64,000 nt of DNA. Source: Polytrichum commune. Lineage: Eukaryota; Streptophyta; Polytrichopsida; Polytrichales; Polytrichaceae. Made by a program: the position numbers and the translations under genes. The notes under the pieces were generated by a model. It saw only the letters and a program-made list of their open reading frames with translations. It was not told where the DNA came from and did not search any database. The stretch lies in NCBI GenBank assembly GCA_950295325.1, contig OX485807.1, positions 32,511,440 to 32,575,439 of the forward strand, given 5' to 3'. Within the stretch, counting starts at the first letter, position 1, and the number at the start of each line of letters is the position of its first letter. Below, in pieces: positions 49,030-59,000 of the stretch.

Positions 49030-50280
49030 AATTTCATAGATATGCAATAGCATCCTCTAAATGTGAATTTGGGAATTATCTATCATGTACAGTGTGGTTT
49101 AAGTTCTGGTATTTTTTTAAGATGTAAGGTAGCATAAATAAAAATAAGTTTGGCTTTTGTTTATTTATAGGTTTAACATAAATCATTTTCCATTAGTGGC
49201 ATTGGATGAGAAATAAGCAAAATGTATGTGGACATGTGAATGAATTTGTTGAAACAGTCGCCTTTGGATGAAAAACCTCATCATTCGGCAATGAAAGGGT
49301 TAGTTGGCTTATTTAGGATTTCCAGGGGGGTCAAGAATCATACGCAATATACTAGAGTTTATAATATGATGATTGTATGTGTGTAATGTGCAGAGTAATA
49401 TCTGCACATTGTGATGTATGTATAGTGTAGTATATGCATAATGTATGTGTAGATTGTTCACACAAAATTTGTATTACTTATAAATAAGATAGGATGGTTA
49501 TAATTATGCGAATATAGAATGATAGGGTGTTAGAAAATACCATCCAGTAAAAAATTAGCTACTTATAGGGTGAAAACTATTCAACGAAATACCTCCCCCC
49601 CCCTCCCCATGAAATAAGGGGTTCTCACATGTGTATACATAAATCAAGTGTAGGTACACCCCCGTGGACATGAAGAAGTATAATTAATTATTTTTTTCCA
49701 AAATACTCATCCTTTGGAAGTGCAAGACGCCTTTCAATTGGGTCCTACTAGAGTGACTCAGGGTGGTTGATTAAATCGGTTGCAAAAGTAGATTTCATGT
49801 TTTAAAATAGTTCACAGCATATTCCCCGACTGGTAGATTGATGAAGTCTAAATGAGCTCCTAAATATATATATATATATATATAGAGTGCAGACTTTGAA
49901 ACGAGAGGCTAAGGCTTCGCAACATGCACGCCAACATTGACCCTTTTGCCCTAGTCATAAAGGAATATTCAGATCAGTTATTAAATGGTTGGATACCAAG
50001 TTACCAACAACTTTTGTGAGGGGCGGAGTTCAATGCCCTATGAACCCGATAGATTTCAGAGCCCAATGAACTTGATAGATAGATTTCAGAGCCCAACGAA
50101 CTTGATAGATAGATTTCACAGCCCAATGAACTTGATAAATAGGTTTCATAGCCCAATGAACTTGATAGATAGATTTCAGAGCCCAATGAACTTGATAGAT
50201 AGATTTCATAGCCCAATGATCTTGATGGACTTCAAAGCCCAATGAACTTGATAGATAGATTTCAGAGCCCAATGAACTTG
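49030..50280 (+). repeat. Paralogue of 27743-28749 plus 29582-29815
   Basis: The junction at 49030 joins the end of the segmental duplication to this second repeat type. The 28759-29580 MITE is absent here. The minisatellite at 50040-50280 runs straight into the conserved frame at the word CTTGGGTTGTTGG. Confidence 0.8.
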
Positions 50281-50670
50281 GGTTGTTGGTTCAAGATCAA
50301 ACTCAATCACTTCTGCGCCAACATGATTCACATCGTGAAGATTGCACAAGTTCTCACAACATTAGGTGGAGAGTTACGAGATGGGAGGAACCCCACTACT
50401 ACAGGTGCTCACAAGGTGAAGGATGCTTCTGCAAAAGCGAACTACTTATTGCAGGTGGCCAATCTAATCGAAAATGCCACCCCAAATACTCCACATTCCC
50501 TGCCATCAATTGGTATTGGTCATGACGTCATGAATCCCATGTTGTATCCCGAGTCCTTGGAAGTCGTGGCCAAAGCCCTTCAACAAAATTCCCTCGGCAA
50601 GGAAAACATGTCTCAGCTCGTTCATTTCTTACATCTTTTGGGAGGCGACTTGTTGGACATTACAACATGA
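50242..50670 (+). CDS. Conserved unknown reading frame, repeat copy 5 (chimeric 5' end)
   Basis: The core from MIHIVKIAQ to LLDITT and TGA matches the other four copies. The upstream codons (MNLIDRFQSPMN) come from the adjacent minisatellite rather than from the normal 5' part, so the repeat junction truncated this copy just before the GGTTGTTGGTTCAAGATC stretch. The core still has no indel. Function unknown. Confidence 0.35.
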   Translation: MNLIDRFQSPMNLGCWFKIKLNHFCANMIHIVKIAQVLTTLGGELRDGRNPTTTGAHKVKDASAKANYLLQVANLIENATPNTPHSLPSIGIGHDVMNPMLYPESLEVVAKALQQNSLGKENMSQLVHFLHLLGGDLLDITT

Positions 50671-51788
50671 ACATGCGATAGGTTAGATATACCATAGTAC
50701 CTTGGGTATGGGCACCCTATAGTGGTTTAGGTCCCCAACCCTCAATATCGGGTTAGAAGCCTTGAAGGATTAAAATTATTTGGAATTGTTGTTTATATGT
50801 TGAAGCTTCTTTTGTAGCTAAATGTGTGGTGAAAAGTGTAAGAACAAAGCTTGATTGTAAATCAAATGACAAATCAACAACGTGTGATTTGAGCTTGGAT
50901 TAGCAAAGGCTAGGTTGCACACATCTACGTCTATCTCTAAGGGGTTGTGTGTTGAAATAGTGTGGGGAGGAAAGAAAGTAAAAGAAACGTTGATGTTCTT
51001 CAAATCGACGTGAATGTGAGCCTGTTATCCTAAAAAAAATCAACATGGAATAATTTATATGTATTTGTGGAAGGATTCGTTCATTGTCCATCACACACAT
51101 ATCATCTTTGACTCTATTATTAATGATATGAACAATCCACGTGTATTGATACATAGTCGTGGAGTTTTTAGTGCGTCTTACAATTGATTGTCGATTTGAG
51201 CTCCAGGCTTCAATATAAGAGACTAGATGGTCAACAAGTAAAAAATGTAAGAAAATTGGTGTTCATATTAGGGCTCATACTCTCTTGGAGATTTGGAAAA
51301 AAAAAAAAAAAAAAACAACACACACACACACACATCGGATGGACAACAAAATCAGTTATCCAACACATACTTCCTTTGTCCACCGGTCTGGGTATTGGAT
51401 AAGGTTGAGGCACCCATAGTCGACCAAGTTACATGTGTGCGTGTTGTCAAAGTTAATGCCAAAATTTACGTACTATTGAAATTTTGTTATTCCATTATGT
51501 CACATGCTACACTAATTCTCTATTATCACGCATCTTACAACTGCATACGTCTTTAATATCACGTGCACTTTGGTTGGCACAGGCATGATATTAGGAAGGT
51601 TAGAGTATACTTTTAAACAAATGCCAAACTCTCTTATTATATGGGTTATAGATGCCTCAACCTTAAAATGAGCCGTCCTGGAGGTAATTGACCACACAAT
51701 CTTGGTATAATTGCATGGTTGCAAGGATGTGGAATGATGCGTAGCTTGTCGCATAGATTCGCTAGAATCAAATTGAACGCAGGCTGAA
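50671..51788 (+). repeat. Third copy of the 6943-8070 segment
   Basis: Aligns with 6943-8055 and 37037-38180, with an A-run expansion near 51297-51315. It is interrupted by a solo LTR at 51789, and only about 16 further bases (53352-53367) continue the unit before hAT DNA begins. Confidence 0.8.
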
Positions 51789-53351
51789 TGTGAGGCCAAA
51801 CCCACCACCCTTAAGCGTCCTAGTCCGGGTGATGGCTTTGAGAATCACATTCAATTCCTAATACCATAATGTGGATTGCTATATGGCTCTTATGTCCTAG
51901 GTACTAACTTCATCTCAACTCAACTTGCTTTGTTATTGTGAGCATCGTTGCTCGTAGTGGAATTTGATTTCTCAAGGGTCCAACCCGCGGCCTTGGCCAC
52001 ACATGCCCTTAAAGAGATCCCTCTAGACTTCTTGATTTTTACTTCCTTTATCTTGTCCTTGCTAGGATCCTCCACATTCTCCATTAATTATGCACGTGAT
52101 TTATTCCAACCAAAGAGTACGAGTGTTTAAAAACACTTACCTCAATGGGTAACCACCAACACATTCAAGAGTCACACACACTTCTACTTTCCTAATGAAT
52201 CCAACTTTACCTAAGAACCAAGATGGCATGAAAGAATCTAGTATGGTCTAGCAATCCCGCAAGGGATTAGCCTAACTACCCCCCCCATAGTAGCCTAACT
52301 TATTAAAAGCTAACGAACTAACTTAAGCCCAGCCGAAGTACAGTCCAGCAGCCCAGCAGAAATACAATCCAGCAGCCCAGCTGCCTTGGCCTTGGCCCAG
52401 CAGAAATACAGTGCAGCAGCTCAGCTCCTTGGCTTAGGCCCAGCAGAAATACGGTCCAGCAGCTCAGCTCTTTGGCCTTAGGCCCAGCAGAAATACAGTC
52501 CAGCAGCCCAGCTCTTTGGCCTTGGCCCAGTAGAAATACAGTCCAGCAGCTCAGCTCCTTGGCTTAGGCCCAGCAGAAATACAGTCCAGTAGCCCAGCTC
52601 TTTGGCCTTGGCCCAGCAGAAATACAATCCAACAACCTTGGTTGCCCTTACTACAACCCCCCTCATCCCCTAATCAAGGTTTTCTAAATTCTTCTTTTCT
52701 TTTCTTTCCTTTGCTTCTAAGTCATGAACTAATCTAACACACTACTTTCACTAACTACCACCTAATCACTACATGCAATCTTAAGCTCTAAGAGCTCACT
52801 CATTTGGGAGGCCTTGAGAGAGAGAGAGCTTAACTAATTAACTTCACTAAGACTAATAACCCACACACGTGGCTCAAGCTCTTAAGAGCTTGCTCCCTTG
52901 AGAGCGCTTGATGGAGAGAGTGGTAAATGAGAGAGAAAACACCTTAAGTAGCAAAGAGGGAGAGAGGGAGAGAGGGAGAGAGAGGTGAGGATAGGGTGAG
53001 AGGATTAGCACCTCCAATCACAATCCCTTAACCTTCACCTCCAAAGTAGGGACTAATCCCCATCCACCAAGCTTCCTTCTTCCTAAACTAACAAGGTGGA
53101 TCCAAAAGTGGGCATTTAACCCGCGGAGCTCACCTTGCTTCACCTTACCCCCTACTCACATTATCAAGGCATACTCTTATTGAAATCAAACCTTGAACTA
53201 ATCACACAATACCACCTAATGCCTAAAGTTAAATCCACACCACACTTCACTCTTTTTATGTTTTGTGAATAATCATAACACATATCAAAGTCAAACTAAA
53301 ATTGGTTTCGAAGAGTTAATCACCACATGTGGGCACCATTTTGGGCTCACA
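51789..53351 (-). mobile_element. Solo LTR, family copy C
   Basis: In minus orientation it starts TGTGAGCCCAAAATGGTGCC and ends GGTTTGGCCTCACA. The 5-bp duplication CTGAA flanks it (51784-51788, 53352-53356), and empty sites with a single CTGAA exist near 8057 and 38183. GAGA-rich tract near 52940-52990; private minisatellite at 52320-52640. Belongs with copy E in a subfamily whose first 200 bp differ from A, B and D. Confidence 0.9.
52320..52640 (-). repeat. LTR-internal minisatellite, copy C type
   Basis: About seven units of 40-45 bp containing GCCCAGCAGAAATACAGTCC and AGCAGCCCAGCTC. The minus frame 52478-52666 is repeat-derived. Confidence 0.85.
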
Positions 53352-53367
53352 CTGAATTGCTTCGAGG

Positions 53368-54192
53368 CAACCATTTTTTTGTTTTTTTTGGAACTTGATC
53401 ATTTGGCTACAGAACAAGCATTACATTTTTCAATAGTGGCGATTATGTTGAGTTTGAAGCTAATTTTTTTGGCAACAATGCTCACAAAATTGCATACATT
53501 TGGCTACTAACACAAACAATATGTGGAAAATTGTGGAAAAATGTTGGCAATGATCTTTATTGAAATATAGTTAACTGCGGGCGACAATTTGCCCAGCACT
53601 AAGGTATTCTGGCTTTTCCTAGAAATTCATGCCTAGTAAAATGGCAACTCCAAGTTGTTTCAGTGGTCATATGGCGAGTAAATGCTATAACATATGGTCA
53701 TATGGCATCTAAATCTATATGTTGAAGTGCGATGCGGCTTCCACTATGAATCTTCACGTCTTGCCTACCTGCAAAACAACAAACAAACACACTCCGATGC
53801 TGCAATGAGTTCAAATTTATACAACAATATGTAAAAAAATGGGATCCCATGTCTATACGGTGTGTGTTAATAAATGGGATGGAGTGAGGCTAAATCGCAA
53901 AATTCCATCCATCAACCTGCAAAACAACACACAAACACACACTCCGATGCTAAAATGAGTATAAGATATATATACACCAACAAATATAATGCAACCCCAA
54001 AACTTATGACCATGGAGTTCTCCATGCAGCCATCTGCAACAGAACCTGCACATAATTAGCACACAAGGTCTGCAATGCAAAAAATAAGTGCAACTTCTGC
54101 AAGAATGTGGAAGTTCGAGCTTCACAATATGTGTCTTGACAATCTGAGTTCATTGATGCACCTCCTGTAGGATGTGCTCGGTTTTGAGCATT
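53368..54192 (-). other. 3' non-coding part of the hAT element
   Basis: From the word CAACCATTTTTTTG, which directly follows CTTCGAGG of the interrupted repeat unit, to the transposase stop. It contains a duplicated ACAACA.ACAAACACACTCC block (about 53778 and 53928). If the hAT 3' end is at 53368, CTTCGAGG (53360-53367) would be one target duplication. The partner on the other side was not found, so the end is provisional. Confidence 0.4.
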
Positions 54193-55345
54193 CTACGCAG
54201 AAAGGCCATAGCGGCCATTGACTGGTGCAACATTGGTCCAACTGTCAAAGACAACATCATAAGGAAAATTTTGCAGGGTGTACATGTTTTGGCTATACAT
54301 GCCAACTACTAGACCAAGGTGGGGGTCAAGAGAGTTGCGGAGTTTGGTCTTCAAGAAAGACACGGACGAGAATACACACTCGTCTTCCACACTTCCGATG
54401 ACATGGACCAGCGCTATTTCTGCAAACTTCAAATATTTTGGGAACCCATGTGAAAGCACCCTAGAATCATATATGGTCCGCCATATTCGAGTGACGGGGT
54501 TGAGGTCATAAGGAGGTTCCATGGCAACAGGGGCGTTACTCTTCATTGCAATCTTGAAGTACCCTTGCTGAGAATCCAAGGACCATCTGTCAAGGATGCC
54601 AGGTATGACCTCCTTGTCAACCCCACTTCCAAGCACTTTGGTATTGCAATACCAATTTTTCAGAACGTCTAGGTGCTTCGAGAATGTCATCTCTGCATCT
54701 TTCTGCAACCAGAACTGTGGGTAGATGATCCCGAGTGCATCCAGAATTGCATGTTCAGGGAAACGGCGTTGGAGCTCTTGTATGAGCTGAGCGGCAGCCC
54801 CTGCCACATAATCACAATGTGCAACCAAGTTGGTAAACAACAAAAACACAACATGACATAACATTGACATAAACATATCAGAAGGGTTTAGGGTACAAAC
54901 CTGAGCATTGTTTTTTCACGTCCTCTACAATTGATGCAAATGCTTCACGTGTGATGGGCTCCATTCTGCCCGTCTCCTCGTTTGCGCGTTTGGCATACAT
55001 GTTGCTGCCATTGACTACAAATGCTAGGTGCTCTGCATCACAGTTCAAATCAAACATATTTGGGTTCTCGGGATCATTCTGCACCCATCTTGTGTGAATG
55101 TGGTCGTGGGTGCCTTCGACAATGCCTTTGAACACAAAGAATTCGTCAGTCGTAAATGCTTGCGAGTGGCAATTGTACATACTATACAATTGCCCCTCAC
55201 ACACCTTCACTGCACCAATGAAATCGCAGATGAATACATCGCGTTTCTGGGAGAAGGTAATTGGTGAATCCAGGGCCTCAATTAGTGGAAGTAGGGCTGC
55301 CATTCCCAATAGGCACGTCGGATCATAGAGCAGGTCCAGGACAGC

Positions 55346-55734
55346 CTGCAAGATGACCCTAAACCATTAGACAATAACCACAAACCAACCTACATGCAAT
55401 AACCCACAAACCAACCCTTAAACCTTAACCTACACCCTCAAACATGCAGCCTTAGCCTGCAACCTTAAACCTGCACCCTCAAACCTGTAGCCTTAGCCTG
55501 CAACCTTAAACATGCAGCAAATTACAAATTAAAACTAAACCAGCAGCGAATTGCACCTAACCTGCAGCAAATTACAAATTGCACCTAAACCTACAGCAAA
55601 TTACCCTAAACCTTAAACAAATTACAAATTGCACCTAAACCTGCCAACCTAAACCAAATTGCAAATTGCACGAAAAAAAGAAAAAGAAAAAGAACAATAC
55701 AAAACAAAACAAGTAAGATGAACAAGCATTTTAC
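55346..55734 (-). other. hAT intron with telomere-like repeats
   Basis: Donor GTAAAA after GCGCAG and acceptor TTGCAG before GCTGTC; joins SAQ to AVLDLL in phase 0. The interior is made of degenerate CCTAAACCTTAAAC and CCTGCAACCTTAAAC words that resemble plant telomere units (CCCTAAA) but are irregular. Confidence 0.7.
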
Positions 55735-56723
55735 CTGCGCAGATTTCTCCTTGGAGACATTGTCCGCCTTCATCTTTGCTAGAAGAACCCTATATTCTTG
55801 TAGTATACGTCTCAAAGGTTCAATTAGGGAGACCTATCTTGTCTTTACATTTTTCAAGAGTTTCAGCCCCTTAGTTTCCATTGAGTTCAGCAAGTTTAAC
55901 AAATTCCAAATGCCTCTTCGGCGAATGTTTGAAGTAAGCATGGGAGCTCTTCAACAAACCCTCAATGCGGTTCATGATGACGAGCTGAGATAATGTTTTG
56001 AAGGCCAAGTTGCAACGATGGGCCATGCAATGCACACCAAGTGCAAATGGAGCGTACTTACTCTGAATTTGTTGAGTGACTCCTGTTTTTGCACCTTGGA
56101 AAGTGCTCATCACACCGTCTGCCCCGAAGCACAACAAGGTTTTGGACAATGCAAGCCTCTCCATTTTGGCAGCACCCGTCAAGGCATCTATGATGACCTG
56201 TGTTAGGTTGTCTGAGCCACCTCCTTCAACAACCCTCTCAAGTGAGATAAGAAAAGGAACACGACTCCAATTTTGGACCACATATGCATGGATAGATATC
56301 CATGACCCATTGTCAATGGTGCTAACTTCGTCACATGTGAGTGCCACATAATTAGCACCCACAAGGACTCTGGAAATGGCATTCCTCACTTCAGCATACA
56401 TGAACTCAGCCATAATCCATCCAGAGTTGTCTGACCAATGCATTCTAGGGAAATTTGGCACATTTAGGAACTCATACAGGGCTGTCCTAGTTTCGTATTC
56501 CAGCATAGGACGACCATCAGCTAGAATTTGGAACAGGGTTGCAAACTGGACCTTTTTTTTCTCCCTCTCTAACTTGTTCGATTGATTCAGTTGTTGCAAC
56601 ACAGTATCAGGAGCCCTAGCATTGAACAATGCCATATTTTTCTTGTGCTTAGAGTCTTTAGCCATATACCATTTTTTTTTTTACATTATAGGCAGGCATG
56701 TTTCTAGTTGCCTTACGCCTACC

Positions 56724-58090
56724 TGTGAGGCCAAACCACACACCCTTAAGCTTCCTAGTCCGGGTGTTGGAATGGATATCACATCCGTTTCACATAGCTC
56801 CCTCTTACCAACTTCGTGAGAATTCATCACATTTCTCATCAATCCGTACACACCAATTTATTCCATAACAAGATTACAAGTGTTAAGAAACACTCTTCTA
56901 TATCATGGCAATATTAGCACACTTCAAGTACAATCCCACACAATCCAATCACAAGTCCATCTCCTACTACCACATTATAATGTATAGTGGTCAATCAACT
57001 TGATAATGACTAATCGTCTAACTAAAACTATGTGCTAACTCTATTAAATAACTATAACCTAATCTATTGTCCACCTCATAGGCTCCTTCCCCCTTTGTAA
57101 TATCGCAAATTCAACCCTTTGGGCAATTGCCTAGGTCCATACTAATCCAAGGTATATAACCTTGCTCCAAGCCCAATCCATTTTACTAATCCACTAGCCA
57201 AGTATCCCCGGCCTCCCAGTCCGAATTAAACCATTCCAGCTGCCACCTTGGGCCTCCAGTCCGAATCAAACCATTCCAGCTGCTACCCTTGGCCTCTCAG
57301 TCCGAAGTTAAACCATTCCAGCTGCTACCCTTGGCCTCCAGTCCGAAGTTAAACCATTCCAACTACTACCCTTGGCCTCTCAATTAGAATCAAACCATTC
57401 TAACTGCTACCCTTGGCCTCCAGTCCGAAGTTAAACCATTCCAGCTGCTACCCTTGGCTCTCAGTCCGAAGTTAAACCATTCCAGCCGCTACCCTTGGCC
57501 TTCAGTCCGAATCGAACCATTCCAGCTGCTACCCTTGGCTCTCAGTCCAAAGTCAACAAGTCCTACTTAGTGTCTAACAAGTACCCTCACTAATTACTCT
57601 AACAACAATTCACTAATTCCACTAAAATACTTCCTAATTCACACATTCTTTTTTTTGGTTAATCTAAGAGCTCCCCACTCCTAGAGAGGAGAGAGCGAGA
57701 GAGGGGAGGAAGTAGAGAGAATGAAGAGAGAAGAGGAGGAGGAGGAGAGGGCACCCAAGACCACAAGCCCCTTAACCTTCTCCTACTTAGTAGGACCTTA
57801 TCCTATCCACTAAGCCTTCACCCTTTAAACCAACAAGAGCATGTTCTAATTCAAACATTTAAATCCAAGGACCTTCCTCTTGCTTCATCAACCACTACTC
57901 ACTTAATCACAACACTCCCTAATATCACTAAGCTTCTACTTAACCACACAAAATAGGCTTAAGGCCTAAATGTAGATCCACACCAAGCCTCACTCTTTTT
58001 ATACTTTTGATTGTTTTAACAACACTCCAAATGCAATTCTAAGTAGATCCTAAACATAAAACAAATATGAGCACTCATTTTGGGCTCATA
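56724..58090 (-). mobile_element. Solo LTR, family copy D, inside the hAT finger exon
   Basis: Starts TATGAGCCCAAAATGAG (at 58090) and ends GGTTTGGCCTCACA (at 56724). The 5-bp duplication CTACC lies at 56719-56723 and 58091-58095. Joining the two flanks restores the codon order of the BED-finger region, which proves insertion into the transposase. GA-rich tract near 57690-57750; private minisatellite 57200-57545. Confidence 0.9.
57200..57545 (-). repeat. LTR-internal minisatellite, copy D type
   Basis: About eight 40-43-bp units with CCTTGGCCTCCAGTCCGAAG, TTAAACCATTCCAGC and TGCTACC. Differs from the repeats in copies A, B, C and E. Confidence 0.85.
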
Positions 58091-58244
58091 CTACCCTCGT
58101 GTTTCTTCAAAGTATCCCACTTGGGTTGCATCAATCTATCCGACTTCTCCATGATAGAGCACATTGTGCACTTCACCATGTGCAACCTACCATTGTTTGT
58201 TAAAATACCCTCCGCCCATGGAAGCTTACACGCTGTCGTAATGT

Positions 58245-58277
58245 AAATACGTACATTGTATAGATGTGTACGTATTT
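58245..58277. other. Perfect 11-bp palindrome arms
   Basis: AAATACGTACA, 11-base spacer, TGTACGTATTT. It lies just outside the hAT 5' coding region and before a tandem array. It could be the end of an element or a regulatory site; no function is shown. Confidence 0.6.
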
Positions 58278-58304
58278 AGAATTGCATTGTGATTTTAGTA
58301 CCCA

Positions 58305-58500
58305 TAGGTTACTCTTACTTACCTATGCTAAAGAATAGAAATAGATTACCTTTATGTTTACTCATAGTTACTCTTAGTTACCTTTACTAAAGGATAGAAA
58401 TAGATTACCTTTATGTCTACTCATAGTTTACTCTTAGTTACCTTTACTAAAGGATAGAAATAGATTACATTTTTGTTTACTCATAGTTTACTCTTGCCTT
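58305..58500 (+). repeat. 60-bp tandem repeat, three units
   Basis: Units share CCTTTACTAAAGGATAGAAA and TAGATTAC..TTTACTCATAGTT with a period of 59-60 bp. Non-coding. Confidence 0.9.
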
Positions 58501-59000
58501 TTAGTTATCTTGAGTTACTTTGGACCAATAAGTGATTAGAAGCCATGTGATGGGGATAAGATGGAACTTTGTCTCGGGCATTGAGGAGAGAGAGACATTG
58601 TGAAGATGAGAGTTGTGGTGTTATTATGGTATTGAGGAGGTTGTAGAGAAGAAGGGACTTGATTTGATGCATGGTGTGTGTTGTGTTGAGAGGAATTTTG
58701 AAATAAAATACTGAGGAGTTGTGATTCAAAAAGTTGTTTCTTTAAGAGTGATATCATTTGTTTGTTTTGAAGTTAGCAATCGAAATCTGTGCTAGTTTGA
58801 GTGGAGGGAGGTTTGTTGGTTCTTAAAAAAGAAGAGCCGAGGCTTCGACCGACCATAGAAGACGGACAGATTTGAAGATTTGAGTACTTCACAAGACTCA
58901 AGAGCGTTGTTCGTTGTGTTTTTTTTTGTGATTCCAAGCCGGTTTTGGAGGCTAGTTGCATTTGTATTTTTCATCGTAAATTTGTTGCGGGTTATGTGGG
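58501..59000. other. No gene recognised
   Basis: No supported reading frame. The segment ends at the left target site of solo LTR E. Confidence 0.5.

Larger units (their letters stand above)
35466..49030 (+). repeat. Segmental duplication, copy B (paired with 4016-17116)
   Basis: Same order as copy A: half-unit 1 with a conserved frame (36575-37036), then the 38.3-39.6 kb part, then half-unit 2 with a conserved frame (45211-45645) and its long tail. Insertions private to this copy are the MITEs at 39580-40731 and 43494-44643. Homology with copy A ends at CAATTTC (49030), the site used by the LINE-like element in copy A. Confidence 0.85.
54193..58240 (-). pseudogene. hAT transposase pseudogene with BED finger
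   Basis: A spliced DDE transposase. A BED-type finger region (GRLHMVKC-x2-C, then KKHEGRRKA) lies at 58240-58091 and continues at 56723 after an inserted solo LTR. The main exon (56665-55735) has CDEVST (first Asp), FGADG (second Asp) and HCMAHRCNLA. The C-terminal exon (54800-54193) has EDECVFSSVSFLK, the dimerisation region. Introns with GT-AG ends: 55346-55734 (phase 0) and 54801-54900 (phase 1). Breaks: an A11 run near 56671-56681 is one base off, an extra base near 55881 shifts frame, a TAG replaces the expected Trp at 55834-55836, and the LTR interrupts the first exon. It is therefore inactive. Confidence 0.85.

Noticed and set aside
49985-50272. Repetitive Asp-Arg-Phe and Ser-Ser-Leu frames on both strands
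   Set aside because: These are products of a 25-29-bp minisatellite, open in several frames at once.
55360-55720. An internal telomere
   Set aside because: Units are irregular and the stretch is bounded by consensus splice sites inside a coding frame.
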